A stretch of DNA of 64,000 bases from Callaeas wilsoni (taxonomy: Eukaryota > Chordata > Aves > Passeriformes > Callaeidae), in assembly GCA_013398955.1 (NCBI GenBank), contig VWPU01008485.1, positions 176,383 through 240,382 on the forward strand, in the 5' to 3' direction. Below the pieces are notes generated by a model. It was given only the letters and a program-made list of their open reading frames with translations, was not told the DNA's origin and ran no database searches. Below are positions 1 through 13,975 of this stretch, one piece after another. Numbering within the stretch: position 1 is the first letter of the stretch; the number at the start of each line of letters is the position of its first letter. The translations under genes were made by a program, and so were the position numbers.

Positions 1-2339
1 GTATCACTTTCCACATCTCACATTTTTTCACCACTGACCCAAAGGTGGGCCAGCAATGACACAACAGAGAGACAGAAAAGCCAGTTCAGCATTATGCCAG
101 AAGTCTTTCCTTTGCCCCTCCCCTTCTTCATATTTGAAACTTTCAGAGCATCAGCTTAATGTCTGTGCACCACTTTAATGGCAATCAGAAATTTTTTTAA
201 GTGTTCGAGCAGAATGCATATTACAAATAGGTTTCTACTGGCAACCTGAACACAGTAAATCCCATTTTTAAGATGCAATCCTTTATTAAATTATAAGCCT
301 CCCAGCCTCAGCAGCATAACACTACTGATATTCCTGCATAGGTTCAAGTTGGACACAGAGAGCATAGGCCAGCACTGCAAAGAGATCTGTTTTCCTGATC
401 CTCCTGCCAGCAGGGATTTTCTCATGTGCCTGGTAGCATGTAAGCACTGTCACATCATACTTCTCTGTGTGTCATTCTCACTCGTAGGCCTGTGAGCAGG
501 GACAGATAAAAAGACCCCAAACAGCACTGCAGAACTGAAGATCAAAGCTGCAGAATTTTCAGCATGATGTGCTGCTCTAGAAACCTGAAAGGTTTTTTGA
601 TAGCAAAGAAATGGGGTCATATTTGGAAATGCGGGAAAGATGGATTACAGGAGGGTATAACCTGAACTCCTACACCTTACTGCAAAGGAAAAGGTAAGTG
701 AATCCATAGACACACAACAGCAGTGAGCAAAATTCAGCAACCTGCCACATAGGAAAAACATTAAATCCATGATTTTGCTGTGTTTTTTTTATACCCTACA
801 GATATCTTCTTCACTGAGATGGGGAGCTTGGTTTTACCCTCAGTAAAACATATTGCAAGCTTAGCAGTGTGCCCTGTTTATTAATTGAACTCATCTTCTG
901 TCTACACCTTAGTTATTCACAAGTATTTGGTAAAGGGTTCACGTGGCAAGCCCTAGCCTCTAACTGACTCACAGATTATTTACATCAACAATTGGCTATA
1001 GCAAACACTCACCTTAAACATATGGGCTTTGTTCTGTGATTACGATTGCCAGTTTTTAAAGAAGAGGAACACAGCCACAGAGGGTGATCCAGCAGCTGAC
1101 CAAGGAATCACTGGCTCAGGGAGAACACTGCAAGAAACTTTGCATCTGGCTGACATTTGAGAACTACAGAGATTTTTTTGAACTATGTCAAAATACTGAG
1201 TTTGTGAGTTTATTAACACACACACAAAAATATACAAATTACATTTTGTGATTTGTCTTGGGTATGCTTTGCTGCTGAAAAAGTCAACAACCTGAGCTAA
1301 TTTGCTACCTATAAATCAGTGCAGATCAGTGCAATTGTGACTAGTATTGTAATGAGCCAAATAAAAACTGGTGTAATGGACTAGTATGGCTCAAGAAAGG
1401 CAACATGTGTTTTCCTACAGAAGACAGTACACAGATCAGCTTTTTGAGCACCTTTTGGGAACCCCAGACTACAGCATGTAACATGAACATCACTGCACTG
1501 TCTAAGACTGACAGCATCCATGAAAATTTGAAACAATTTAAGAGTAAGGCACACAAGAAGAGAAAGAGAAAGAAGGATGGGGTGTGGGCTTTGCAAAAGT
1601 TCCATGTCTGCATTTGCAGAGGCTCCGCCAAGCGAAGTAGGTCCTGGAGCCAGACAAGCATTGGCAGGAGCCAGCATCAGGGGACAATATCAAGGAAGAG
1701 AGGAGCAAGCACCGATCAAAACAGAGTAGAGTGCATAAGGGTTTCATGCAAGGCCAAGATGTCTTTAACCAGGTGGGAATGCTTAGGACACAAAAGACTT
1801 TTAATGGATTTTTCACATGCAGGCTCACACACTGGCTGCGGCAGGAGACAAGAGCAGTGTGGAATGCTCTCTGAACATCTGCTGACCAGTCACTGCTCTT
1901 CACCAGAAACACTTTCCGGTTACCCAGTGGGTGGGAGCGGCATAAGCCAAGAGAACTGTATCCTTCTTGGGTACACACCTGAAATAAATTTTCAAATGCT
2001 TGGCCAGCTCCTTCTGTTGGCAGGCTTTGTTACCTGATCCTCAGTGACACTGAGAGCTGATTTGTGTTTCTCTGGCCTTAAATCTGTCTTTACAAGCTAT
2101 TTTGGAACTAAGATGAAACGGTGAATTAACTCATGGCAGTTCCAGGAGACTGGTAAAGGAGGATGTGATCTAAAAGGCTTTCCTCCTCTGTCCATTCTGA
2201 GTAGTGATCAAGCAGCTGAATTTCCCTTGAGTATCAAGGTCCAGAAATAATTATGGCCTGAGAGTACCTGCAGAATAGGAAGGCTAATGGGTACTTTATG
2301 CGTAAAAAGATGGGGTAAAATTTAGATTTGAAAAGTTTA
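1..2339. other. non-coding DNA, no gene recognised
   Basis: AT-rich unique sequence. A 210-codon plus frame at 1405-2037 overlaps an equally open minus frame (1538-1978). It has a basic stretch KAHKKRKRKKDG but no recognisable domain, promoter or splice context, so it is not called as a gene. Confidence 0.6.
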
Positions 2340-2770
2340 CTGGAGGGCATCCAGTCCACCATCCTTCTCAAAGCAGGGCTAATAAACTCTGAAGTGAGAC
2401 CAGGACCATTTTTTGTCAAGCTCTGAATATCTCCAGCAATGGGGACACCCAGCCTGCCCAGTGTTCAACACTCACCAGGAAAAAACTCTTTTTCTTTGTA
2501 GCTTGCTCCAATTTCCCTTGTTGAAATTTGTGGCAGTTTGCCTCCCACCCTCCTGCTGTGCAGGGCCCAGCAGAGTTTGGCTCTCATCTTCACTACAGCC
2601 ACCCATTAGGGAGTTGACAGCAGCAATTGATCAAGCACTCCAGTCCTCTCATTGCCTGGACTCGCTCCAAGTTATCAGTATCTTTCATGTGCAGGACGCA
2701 GGACTCCAGCTGCAGCCTCAGCAGTGCTGAGAAGAGAGGAGAAAACCACATCTCACGAAGCAGGCTGGGG
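2340..2770 (-). mobile_element. CR1 LINE fragment, old and diverged, antisense
   Basis: Antisense CR1 landmarks appear in order: CTCAAAGCAGGGCTAA, GAATATCTCCAGCAATGGGGA, a degenerate 'cctgttccagtg' segment, and GGACTCGCTCC near 2658. This is the 3' part of the CR1 reverse-transcriptase frame and 3' UTR. The copy is heavily diverged and lacks the terminal tail repeats, suggesting great age. Short frames inside it are remnants, not genes. Confidence 0.75.
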
Positions 2771-4640
2771 TGCAATTAGCTTGCTGGATGGAGCACTTGG
2801 TGTGCCAGCCAGCCGGATCCTCACCCCCTTTTCTGCACAGACACTACTCTGGACTGCCAGCCTCCTGCTCACACTGCTGCGTGGCGTCATACCATCCCAA
2901 ATGGCAGGTTTTACATTTACTGCCATTAGGAGGTTGCCATGAGCTCCAGCTTGTTGAGGTGACCCTGCCTGGCAGTACTGACCGCCTCGGTAAAGACCAC
3001 TCCTCGATGCTATATCCTCAGATTCAGGGTGTTCCCATCCCAGTATGCTGCATATTGCCAAGACTGGGACAAGAGTCCAGAGCTTTAGGTGGTGGAAGTG
3101 ACACCCACCACGCTTTTCCCATTGGCTTCATATGTCCCTTCGACACATAGTAACTGTGGACCAGCCTCTCCTCCAAAGGAAAAGGACTGGGGAGTTTTTT
3201 GCACAATAACGCTACTTTTCTTCCAAGAAATGCTTGATGGAGTCTTTTCTCAAGTGGCGGGGGAGGGTGGGGAGGAGGAGGGAAGAGGGGGGACAGGGAC
3301 GTGTCCCAGGTGAATATTTTCAGACCCATTACTGGTAAGTTCACAATCCTTTCAATTATCATTGTAAGTACATTTTTTTTAATTTATGCATTCTTACAAG
3401 TAAAAAATTCCTACAAAATATTTGTTGCCAGTTATAGAAATTTACTTCATACTGCTTGAGGTTTTTTTGCTATACACAGAATTTAAATCATCTTGTTCAA
3501 AAACTCCACCTTAGTAAAATGCTTATTAGCTGTCCATCGCTCTTCTTTTGTTTGAGACACAGCATCCCTACAACAGAAGCTGCTTTGTGCTGGCTGATTT
3601 CCTTCAATGTTGCACAGTTAGATTTATCATTTCTCTTTTTTTTTTTTTTAGCAATTAGTTTCACCTTAGCAGTACCCTCATAATTTCAATATATTTTTAC
3701 AATGAAATTTTAAAGAAAAATTATAGAAACTGTAGGCCTGTGATATTTGAGAAAAGTGTTCTGGATCTCAATTTGGCTTTCTTTCTAAGGTGAAATAATA
3801 CATAGGCAAAACTAAATTCTAAACATAACCAATAGTAATATTTTCCCCTCACAAACTAGTTTAAAAACGTAAGACGACATGCATCTCACTGTGCCAAAAG
3901 ACAGAACAAAAAGAAGTTACTTTCCTCTTTTATCCTCTCTTAAGATGAGATAATGAACCAGGCCCACAGTAAAAATAGCTGTGGACCCACTATTCTCTTC
4001 TTTAGGTCAAGAGTTTTAATTCCTTCTCACAGAGTGTACACAGAAGGATATCAGAATCTGCAAGTATGCTTTTGCTCTGAAATGCTTCCTCCAGTTTAGA
4101 TGATGGAAGGCTTCAAAAACAGAGATGAAAACATTATCATGAGCCCCAGACCTTGACCTGCAGGAATCATCCACTGAGCAGTTGATTTTTTAAGAAAGAT
4201 CATTTTGTCTTTGCCTTCAGCTTACCCTAAAGAGAATATAGCTGGTGGTTTTGGCTCACAGAACTCTTTTTCTGCAGAAAGATTATAGTGACATGGGGTT
4301 TTGTTAAGGATTCTCAAAAAGTCAAAGTCAACCTGGACACAGCTCTCTTCACAGCATCCACGTTCTCAGAGCAAGCTGTATAAAAGTGTCATCCAATACA
4401 GTTCTCTTCCAAGGCACTAGAGAAAGATATATCCAGTACTTCACAGGAAAAAAAACATACACCAATACCCTTAGGAAAGCACAATGGTGGAATTAAAGTT
4501 ATCTGCGTTTTACTGAGACTTGCCAGGATATCGTCCTCTTGCCAGGTCCTCCAAGACCTTTGGAGAAAAAAGTCCTTTCATTGTGGGTAAAATATCCCTC
4601 TAGACACAGCTAGTTAGTAACACAAGGGTCAGATTCTGGG
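2771..4640. other. non-coding DNA, nothing recognised
   Basis: Unique sequence with a purine-rich patch near 3257-3297 and a poly-T run near 3636-3651. No gene or repeat family is identified. Confidence 0.6.
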
Positions 4641-4647
4641 CAGGGAT

Positions 4648-4691
4648 ATAATAATAATAATAACAACAATAATAACAACAACAACAACAAC
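4648..4691 (+). repeat. compound (ATA)n/(ACA)n microsatellite
   Basis: ATAATAATAATAATAAC changes into CAACAATAATAACAACAAC units. It is an imperfect trinucleotide tract with no coding role; the poly-Tyr/Cys frame on the opposite strand is an artefact. Confidence 0.9.
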
Positions 4692-4840
4692 CAACTCTGC
4701 TAAACTTTTGACCATGCTGCAGTTTAAAGCATTTTAAACAAAGGAGCATCACCTCATAGCCAAGTGGCTTACCCTGGCTGCTGGTCTCCACAGATCACCC
4801 TTGGCATCCATTGCAATTCTAGACTAGACTAGTTCTAGAT

Positions 4841-5008
4841 GAGTGTTCCTGTACATGCAAAATGATAAAATTACCAAAATAACATTGCCTCTTTGGGTGG
4901 GAGGAAAAAACCCCATGATGTTAATTCAGCTTTATTTGACATAATTGTGTCAGCTATTGGCTCCTCAAAGTGGCATTCCTGAATACTCAGGGTTCCCTAC
5001 TTACTTAC
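4841..5008 (+). repeat. local duplicated segment, copy A
   Basis: This segment is related in direct orientation to 6731-6904. Shared words in order are TTCCTGTACATG, AACATTGC, GTGGGAGGAAAAAACC, TTCAGCTTTATTTGACA, GTCAGCT, ATTCCTGAAT, CTCAGGGTTCCC and CTTACTTAC. No protein frame runs through it. It is a local duplication or two copies of an unrecognised family. Confidence 0.85.
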
Positions 5009-6730
5009 CAACTCACTGACTCTGCTCACCTTCAGCCCTCAAATGTCTCATTGCATGCAGCACATGGAGCAGGTCTGCCCCACACTTTCCTTTTGTGAAG
5101 GGTAAACAGTCCCCAGACTGATAAATAAATAGCTTCCCAAACCTCATAATTGTTTTTTCTTGCAGGGGGTCACAGCTATCAAAGACTTTGCAGGCTCTTT
5201 GAAGAAAATTGTGAATTGCAATCACATGCACAATGGTTACATTTCAGTTTTATGTTTCTTCCCTGTTTAATTTTCAATTTTATCTGCATTACTGCCATGC
5301 CAGGAAAACATGCCTTTGTCTTTTTCAGCCTGCATGACTGTGAGTGTGGGTGGGTGTGCATAGCTGGAGCGACAACCCACATGCTTACAAGATAGATAGA
5401 CTTGTTGGCTAATCATCCTGGCTGGAGAGCGTGAGAGAGAGAGAGACAGAGAACAGCAGCTGAGGTAACTGTGCAGGAATGCAGAGTACCCAGCACTGAT
5501 GCCATGCTGAGTTTCAGTCCTCCATGTACACTCAAAAAACTAAAACTGCATATTACAATCATCATTAAGGTAGAAAAGGTAGACCATAAGTCTTGGAAGA
5601 GCAGTATTCCCTTTCCTACAAAAATATGTGTTCAGGTTCAGCTGTAGAATCCGAAATTCACTTCTCTACTTCCTCTTTCACACACTGTAGAAAAATGAGT
5701 AAGTGCCCTTGAAGGTGTTTTTTGAAGGGAGCGGCATACAATGTCTCCATAAAGGAATCTAATATTTCAACATGAAGACATAGGTGCTGCCTCTAATTAA
5801 AAGTACATACCAAAAGTAAACATTTTCCAGGAGGAGCAGAAGCTAAGCAAAGCTGCAGACAGTTAAACCATAAGGGAGATGTTTTTATCCTACCCAACAA
5901 AGAGGGACACATCTTGGCTACACCATGCCCACACCGTCCAAAAGGGTATCCAGCCTAGCTACTGTGTGTTTCAGATCCTTCAGCAATATGTGCTACACTG
6001 GCATGATGCTTTTAAAGTCTCGAGGTCACAGTCCTCATCATCATGCAAATACCAGGGAAAGTCAGGGACGGGATGAATCCCAAAAGACTCCAAAACATCC
6101 ATGCAGCCTCTCAAGGAAGACAGTCACAGAGTGAAATTTAGTTCACATCTCATCACATTGAATTGGACAGAGCTACCACCCCAGCAGTTTGGTCCAATAT
6201 TTAGACTTTCCTGTTAAAGTTAAGCACAACATTCCTCCTTTTCCAGCAGCAGTACAATCTCTCTGTATTATGTAAGGGTGGCAGTTTGCAAAACTGCTTT
6301 CAGTGGCTTTTCTCTCTGACTTTCTACTCTGTAACAATATCCTACTATATAAATACATTCACAAACAGAGGCCTCACGGTTCCTTAAGCTTAATTCCAAA
6401 ATTAAATATTTCTCCAGTGTTATTGAATGTTCCTGATGCAATAACACCATACACAGAGGAGAGGTTCTCCTAATCCATGCAGGGTTTTCTGATTCTGTCA
6501 GGGGGATGCAAAATTCGGCAGTTTCAAATGTCCAGACCTGTTCTACTTATGCCTGAAAAATGATGGTCATCATGAAATGTTCCTAGAGAAAGGGCAACAG
6601 TTTTTCTGTTTGGGGGAATTTGTGACAACAACGGATTGATACTTCTCACAAAAAGGGCCGGCTTAGAGCTAACTCTTGTGCAGTTTCATTTGCATCTCTC
6701 CTCAAGCCACACAGCAATGACAAATATGAC
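5009..6730. other. non-coding DNA between the duplicated segments
   Basis: Unique AT-rich sequence with a short GA-rich run near 5428-5445. Octamers ATGCAAAT (6043-6050) and ATTTGCAT (6688-6695) occur but are frequent by chance. No gene is recognised. Confidence 0.6.
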
Positions 6731-6904
6731 TAATGCTCCTGTACATGTAAAGCGATAGGGTGCAAATCAACATTGCTTCTGTTGTATGACTTGAGTGGGA
6801 GGAAAAAACCCTTCAGGTTTATTCAGCTTTATTTGACAGAATTTCGTCAGCTGTTCCTAAGCTTGGGATTCCTGAATGCTCAGGGTTCCCGGCTTACTTA
6901 CAAC
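6731..6904 (+). repeat. local duplicated segment, copy B
   Basis: Direct-orientation relative of 4841-5008, about 1.9 kb away. Homology ends abruptly at both sides (before GCTCCTGTACATG and after CTTACTTAC). Some internal runs are identical across 15-17 bases while linkers differ by small indels, giving a mosaic of conserved blocks. Confidence 0.85.
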
Positions 6905-9900
6905 ACCAAGGGTCTATGAAATAATGCTGTCTTAGCCAAACACCTAAAGATGAAAATGTTTCTTGGAAACTAACAGAGATAGCATTTTGCTGCAGGTAAA
7001 ACCTAATTTTGGTTTCAGACAACAGCTATCTTCCTGCATCTTTGCTCAGGTCCACAGGTTGGGTTCAGAATTCAGGAAACAAGTTGCAGCCTTTGCCTTT
7101 AAAGTCTCCTCTGACCTCTGTCCCACCACTGCCAGAGAACTTACTGCCTGTCTGGATACAGCCCTATGTATTGCAATGGGTCAGTAGGCAGAGGAGGCTG
7201 AGAGCAGCTTGATCACCTTGCCAAAGCAACTTTTAGCTAGTGTAAAGCCTGCATCCCTGCAGTCTCTTCAGCTTGTATAAGGTAGTACAACCCTGTAGCT
7301 GGTGAAATTAAATGACGCTGGAAAACACCTGGATTGGAACCTGGATCTCAAGAACTGACATTTGTATTTTTGTTAAAATTCCAAGTTGCAAGATATTTAT
7401 ACCTCCTTTGAACACACCTACATCCTCATCTTGGATGTATCCAAGCATCCAGCTTCTCACAGAGGGCAGTCTCTGCCCAATCACACCAAAAACAACCTTT
7501 TTCTGACACACACTTAGAACTTCACTTCCCATTTCTCTAAAGGGCTTCCAGTCATAATTTTTCTCTTTCATTTCTCCAGATAAAGTTTATTTGTCTCTCT
7601 TCCTGTAGTTTAAGTGTGCCTGCATTAATCAGGTACCACTTAACCTTATTACTCAACTTCAGCATTAATAACATGGTTATGGTTTCTCTTTTTCTTTCAT
7701 GAGTGACAAAGCAGGCATTAAATAATTATCAAAATACTAGTATCAAAAGCATACATTGAACAGCAATAATTTTTTCCTTGGTAGGCAGTATAGCCCTGCT
7801 TGAGTTCTAAAGTATGACTTAATCAAAATAAAAGGCCTTTCTTCCAGACTAAATTAATAGTGAAGGCTGCAATCTTCTTTTGAAAAAGGCGTACTCATTG
7901 ACATGATTATTGGGCTCTTGCACTGATACCTCTGCTTTCAAGACCAAACAGAATATGCAGATTCCCCTTTCACTCTACTGAGGAAGAAAGGATCTACAGA
8001 AGCTGACTGCAGTGAGCTGAGCAGTCTCCTTCTCAGATATCTTTATGCACTCCACCTGGGAACTCTAGTTTTCTGTATTTCTGGAACATTTTTAGTATGA
8101 TTTTGACCACACGCTTGCTATGTATCTATCTCCAGTACCTGAATTTTAAGCATTCAGCCTCTAAATAAGTTATGTTGAAAACATATATTGTTACTACTCT
8201 GCTAGACACAGAAGTTCCCAGGCCTGCAAGTTTCTTAGGAGCTTCACATTTGGGAAGGATCCTTATGGGCTTGCCCTTTTCTGATACCCTTCTCTAGACA
8301 TCCGCTCTTTGTCAGCAACAGAAAAAAAATATTAGGCAGGATGGACCTTTGTTTTGAACATTTATGGTTATGCATTTTGCTGAACTTTGTCCAAAAATCA
8401 AGCTATTTTGCTCAATGTTCGCATATGGATGTAAATCCTGGAAAAGGTATGTATGAATGATCAGGTATTGCTACAACACAATCTGCAAGAAAGAAAACAC
8501 TGGTAACATCTAAATGAAACCAGGAAAGTCAGTAGTGACAAAGATGTATCATCTAATCTATCCTGCCAATGTTCAGTATACCCTATGACTTTTTTAGGGA
8601 TTTTTCTGGTTTACTTTTAAAACTTGTTGTAATGCAGCATAGCAGAGTCCATCATTGGTGCATCTCATATAATTGATACCTACAAAAAGAATGAATACAA
8701 AGAAGTGTTCAAATAAAAATACATCCCCAAACAACTGCAAGTAACCGGAAGGACAATTAATCCTTCAGGAATAGATCACATCTCAAAATTAACATCATAA
8801 TTTTTCTCTTTTGTTTTAATGATTTTTTTTTTTAACAACAGTTTAGGTACCGGTAATTTCAAGGAGGGGCATTAGATAAGAAAAACATATATTCTTAAAT
8901 ACTGCCTGTGACTTCTAAGAGTGTAAAGTCAATCTCTGCTACTTGGAAGCAGAAAGTCAGTAAGGAGGGCAAAAAAGGAGAAGGGCTGGTATTAAGGCAC
9001 TTCTAGCAGGGATGATTATTACAGGCAATTAGGCTACATAATTGCCCCAGGAGAGGAAATCATCTGCTGCTAAGAAACAAAGAAACCTTAGTTTCTAGTA
9101 GCAGCCCCTACCAGCTGATATGCTGCTGCTGTGAAAGGCTTTATGTAAGTATATTTGGTAACCTCAATTGTGGGTTATACTCAGTTTTCATTTCAGTAAA
9201 CCATATGCCTGTGGCAGATTAGAATGTTACTGCAGAAGCTGAATCAGGTGGCTGCTTTCTCTGCACTTATCATTAATGGAAATTTTATTTCCAGCTTGTG
9301 GAAACAACTGCTGCTCCTGAAGTTTCCCACTAGTCTTCTGATATTCTTCATAGCTTCAGGGAGTAATGGGGGACTTCTCCGTGTTACACTTTTAGCAGAC
9401 AAGCAATTGGCTCAGTGTAGATAAATCATCTGGGCAATGGGGAGCTCCGTGAGGCCGGGGCAGAGAGGAAGCCTCTTCCCATGGGACAGGAGAGTGGGTG
9501 GACTGGGTGGTTTGGCCACGTCGGGATATCTGGGGCCGAAACACCCCTGAGGCTACTACACCTTTGGCTTCTCAGAGAGCGACAGCAGTGACATATTTCC
9601 TACCCTGTCCTGCTTTAACTTCAGCCCCTGCCAAAGAGGCACTGCAGAAACCTCAAGAGCACAACCTGATCTTACAGGCAGGCCCCTAGAAAGCCTGGAG
9701 CAACCTTCTCCTGGACAGGGAAGCTGCACAGATGTGTCTGAAGCTGTGGGCTCTGCAGAGGCAGCAATACAGGATGTGGGCCTAAGGGGGAGAAATGCAG
9801 GTTTGGGAGGTGGGGAACCAGTTCTTGCAAAATGTCCTCAACCAGCCAAGGCTTGCGCAGTAACGTCAGCACTTCTGGGAGCAGACCATGCTCCAGCATC

Positions 9901-12900
9901 TTCTCCGCAGGGTCCTCCTGGATCTGGCCTGCATGGGTTTATTATCATAATTAACGCTGCAATTTGCTTCAATGACACACCACAGTAAGTTATTAGTAAT
10001 TCAGGTAAAGGTACAGCAAGACCAGTCAAATATTTACCTCGTAAACAAATCACCATGTTATTCTTCAGATCCATGTGGATGCCCACATGTAACTGGCGTG
10101 ATGCAGCAGGGCTGTTATAATGTCCACAAGCTCTGTGCCTGTTTCCTCCTGGATGCCTATATTAAAGGCTAAATGTGCATGCTGCCAGATTCTGTTTCTG
10201 AAGCTGAATCATTGAGAAATCCTTTATCCAAAGATGATTTTCTGGAGTATGTAATAAGTTATGAGCACATGCAGCAGGCTTGGCACCAGACAGGACACTG
10301 AGCTGTTCTCATCTATCAGGGCAACAGCTTTTATAGATCGTGTAGGACTTGGTTATTTTCAAGAGTTCTGGTCCAGCTGGAGCAAATATTCATTGTGGAG
10401 CCTCATATTCAGTCCTGCAATCATAGGCACAGGACGTGTCCTTTTGCCAGCAAACTCTAGTGACCATTTCCATACCTGATGCCTTCCACTCAGCCATCTA
10501 TCTACAGCTGTTCTTCTCTAAAAGGGAGTTTCTACTGCTTCCACATTCAGGCCAGGCAGAACACCACTAAGCTCCTCTAGCAAACCAGATACAGAGCAAC
10601 ATGTATTTCTCAGTGGTTAGATATAGAGTTTTTAGGACACCAAAACGTTATTGTACCATTGCTTTGAAAAGCTCCATGCTATGTTACTTTTACCTGCTTA
10701 GTAAGCTACTCTTGCAAAACTCCATCCTTTGTTGCTTGAATAAAATCAGTGCTACCTCATTGGCTCCTGCACGTCAGATGCCAAGCCATGAGCCCTTGAC
10801 ACCAAGTGAACTGACAACTATTGAAAACACAACACAAGACAAATAGTTATTTGAAAATGCAGTCTAGAAGTACGTGTAGAGGAGGTACAAGAGTTGAGAA
10901 ACCCTTTGCATAGTTTTCGGAGGGTTGCTATTGTTTTTCCACTAAGTGACCTGCCCCATGGGAACTGTGCAACACAAGCAGACCTTCATCGCATAGTATC
11001 GAGTCTGTTGGTTTGTTTCTTCTATTGAAACAGGCAGGCTTGCTGAGTGGGGCAAACCAGGGAATTCCATTCTGCAGCAGTGTTCTTGTGGTAAATTTTC
11101 TTCTGACAAAAGGTGGAGTGGAGCACACAGAGACAAAATACAAACATATTTATATAGTGTCAGATTTGAATCATTCTGCATCTCCTTCCTATGTGTATAT
11201 GAACTAATGTTTATGGGTGAGAAGCTATTTGCATACACTCTACAAGGATAGGTTGTACTATGTTTAGTTAAATGCAATGTTTCTCTTCTGGAAATATGTC
11301 TGAATTATTTTACAAGTACAACTACCATGATTCAGTGCTAGTGTTATTTATCTATTTTTATTATTTAGCCACCCAGCTCATCCAATGCTTCTCAGGACTT
11401 AGCTCTAACTTAGAAATTATTTTACATATTATACATATCTTGAAGAGAAGAAAAATATTATAAAATTCAAGACGTACCTTAGCATGGGGATAAAAACACA
11501 ATTAAACAATATTTTCACATGTGTTACATGCCATGGAGAATGGCTATATGCCTGAAAGCTGATTTAGGTGTTATAAAAGCAAACAAGCAGCACTTTTAAA
11601 AGTTATTTAAATCAAGAAACCAGATTCAGAAATGGAAAACATCTCTTTTCAGAAAGTCATGCAGTCTACCCTTGCTGTAAATTAGACTTGATAGCCAGAT
11701 GGTTGGAGAGACCTGGAACAATTTCTGTCATCACATTTAATAGGCAGAAAGCATGCTTCCATTACCCGTGGCCCCATAACACAATCAAAATCACCTGTTT
11801 TTACACTTGTACAATACAGTCTGACTCCGTGAGGCAGTGACCTATGCAAGGCTGAGCCTGGCATCAGTGGGAGTGAGTGATTCCAATCCCAGACAAGACA
11901 GGCTGTGTACAGCCACTCTATCATTCCTCTGCAGGAGGGGTAGCTTCCAGATAACATGACCATTTAGTACAAAACATGCAGTGCTTGTTATTGCTTTCTT
12001 CATCCTCAATTTGCGTGAAGCACTACAGAACATTTGTTTTTATAGCACTACAGAAACAGAGCAGAATGTGAGACAGAGAGCATCTCTGCATTAGCAAAAA
12101 ATGTAATTGATACTTCAGAAAAAGTGAAGTGCTTTACCATCCTTCCATTTTTAACCACATCCAGCTTCATTCCTCACATGCCATAAACACACCTTCAACA
12201 GCACAGAAGCACCTACTGGCATTATGGATTTTTTTGTTGCATTAACTCTTATATCTGAAAAAATAGCTTAGAGTAAGCAGGTTGTTTTTAACACAGGCAG
12301 ACATGAAGTGCAGGAATGTTGTACACGACCAAAGATGAGACCAATTGTGCCACTCGTGTAAGATCCCATAGTCTCTCACTTGGTAGCTACAATCTCCCAC
12401 CATGCAATAAGTTGCATCACCTTGCACTTATTCTATATTAAAAATTGCTTGAACATTGCTACAACTTAATTCAGATTCAGCAGATCTTAATGTAAGGTTT
12501 TCTCTTGGGGTATGGTCCTATTCATCCTTATGCCACCTGGAAATCATCTGCAAGTACTTTGTACCATTGAACCTGTGCAGAAAGTCCAGCTGCATAATGA
12601 GCAGCAATTGGAGTGGATAAGTTCCACACTGGGGACAGCCCCTGCTTTGGTCATCACAGGATTCATACAGTGGCTGTCTGTCCTATGAGGTGGCACGGCA
12701 GAGGGGCGGGAGCACCACCCATGGCGCATGAAGCCACCTGCTCCTCAGGCACAAAGGCATCAGGCCAGGCAAAGCTGTCCTGACGCTGCCAGTTGGGCAG
12801 TGCTGGCCTATTACAAAAACTACCTTTGGCAACCACTTCTAGAAATAGTCCCATTCATTGTTCTTGCCTCAGAAACAATTAAATTCAGCAAGCTGCTGCC

Positions 12901-13893
12901 AAAGCAGATTTTTAACCCTGTTAATTCAAGAGCATGCAATTGTTTAAAACAAATTGGTATGTGTATTACACTAAAATCACTTCTTTTGTGAAAAGTAGGC
13001 CAACGTACTTCTCTTCTTTGACTGCCAAGACTTGCCTATTTACTCTTAATCAGCAAATAATTGTACTGTATGTACCTCAAGTGTGGTCCTGCGAACTGAA
13101 TGAGCAATGGCAGCTGGAAAGCATTAGATGGTCCCTTAGAGTATGTCTTCTGGCTTGGTTTCTTCCAAGAGAAATCCTGTTTATATGGTACAACTCTGTT
13201 CTGCTGTATGAACCAAAGCAGGCTAGCCGGAGAAGATCCACAGATTCCTTCCAGCCACTCGACTGATCCAAGCTAAAACATGCAATGCCCTTACAGTACA
13301 CATTCTTAGGCAGAGGAGCAAAGCCTCAATCTGGTAAGCAAGTTTATGGCTACACAGCTAAATAACTTGATTTACTGGAGGGTTTTGACTCTGGGCTCAC
13401 ACTTGGGCATATTGGTATCTAAATGCGCTTAGTACACGTCTTGTATTCTGAATTACAAATTTGAAACTTTGGTCCTTAGCTACTCATGCATTTAAATAGA
13501 AGTTACTTAGCACCATTGCTTCATACTGGCTTCAATGGGATGTGAAAGCTAGGTTGCCACAGCTTAGGTACCCTCAAAAAGGGAATAGGAAGCAAAACTC
13601 AAATTCACCACCCTGAAAATTCTTTAATTCAAGGTCTAGTGGGACAGATACTCTTTGTGATGTTAAAATTCATATTACATGTTCTTTGTTAAATTTTGTC
13701 ATTATTCTGCAATGGATTATAATACACAGGACTTCCTACCAGGGTTATAACAGCTTTTCTCAAAATAATAATAATTTTTAAAAGGTAGCTTTTTTCTTGC
13801 CAGTTGTAGCACACAGGCAAGATAAAAACAATAACTAAACTTCATATTATTTTCTATAGCTATCTCTCCAATCGAGGGGAAAAAAGCAAGCAA
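6905..13893. other. non-coding DNA, nothing recognised
   Basis: Seven kilobases of AT-rich DNA with only short scattered open frames. A slightly GC-richer patch at 9430-9940 lacks dense CpG. No repeat family is recognised by eye. Confidence 0.6.
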
Positions 13894-13975
13894 CCAAAAC
13901 AAAACAAAACACAACAAAACAAAACAGAAGAAAACGAAAACAAAACCCAAAACAAAACAAAATAAAACAAACAAC
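13894..13975 (+). repeat. (CAAAA)n low-complexity tract
   Basis: About 80 bp of AAAAC units with scattered substitutions. The opposite-strand frame rich in Phe and Val (13717-13983) is an artefact of it. Confidence 0.9.
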
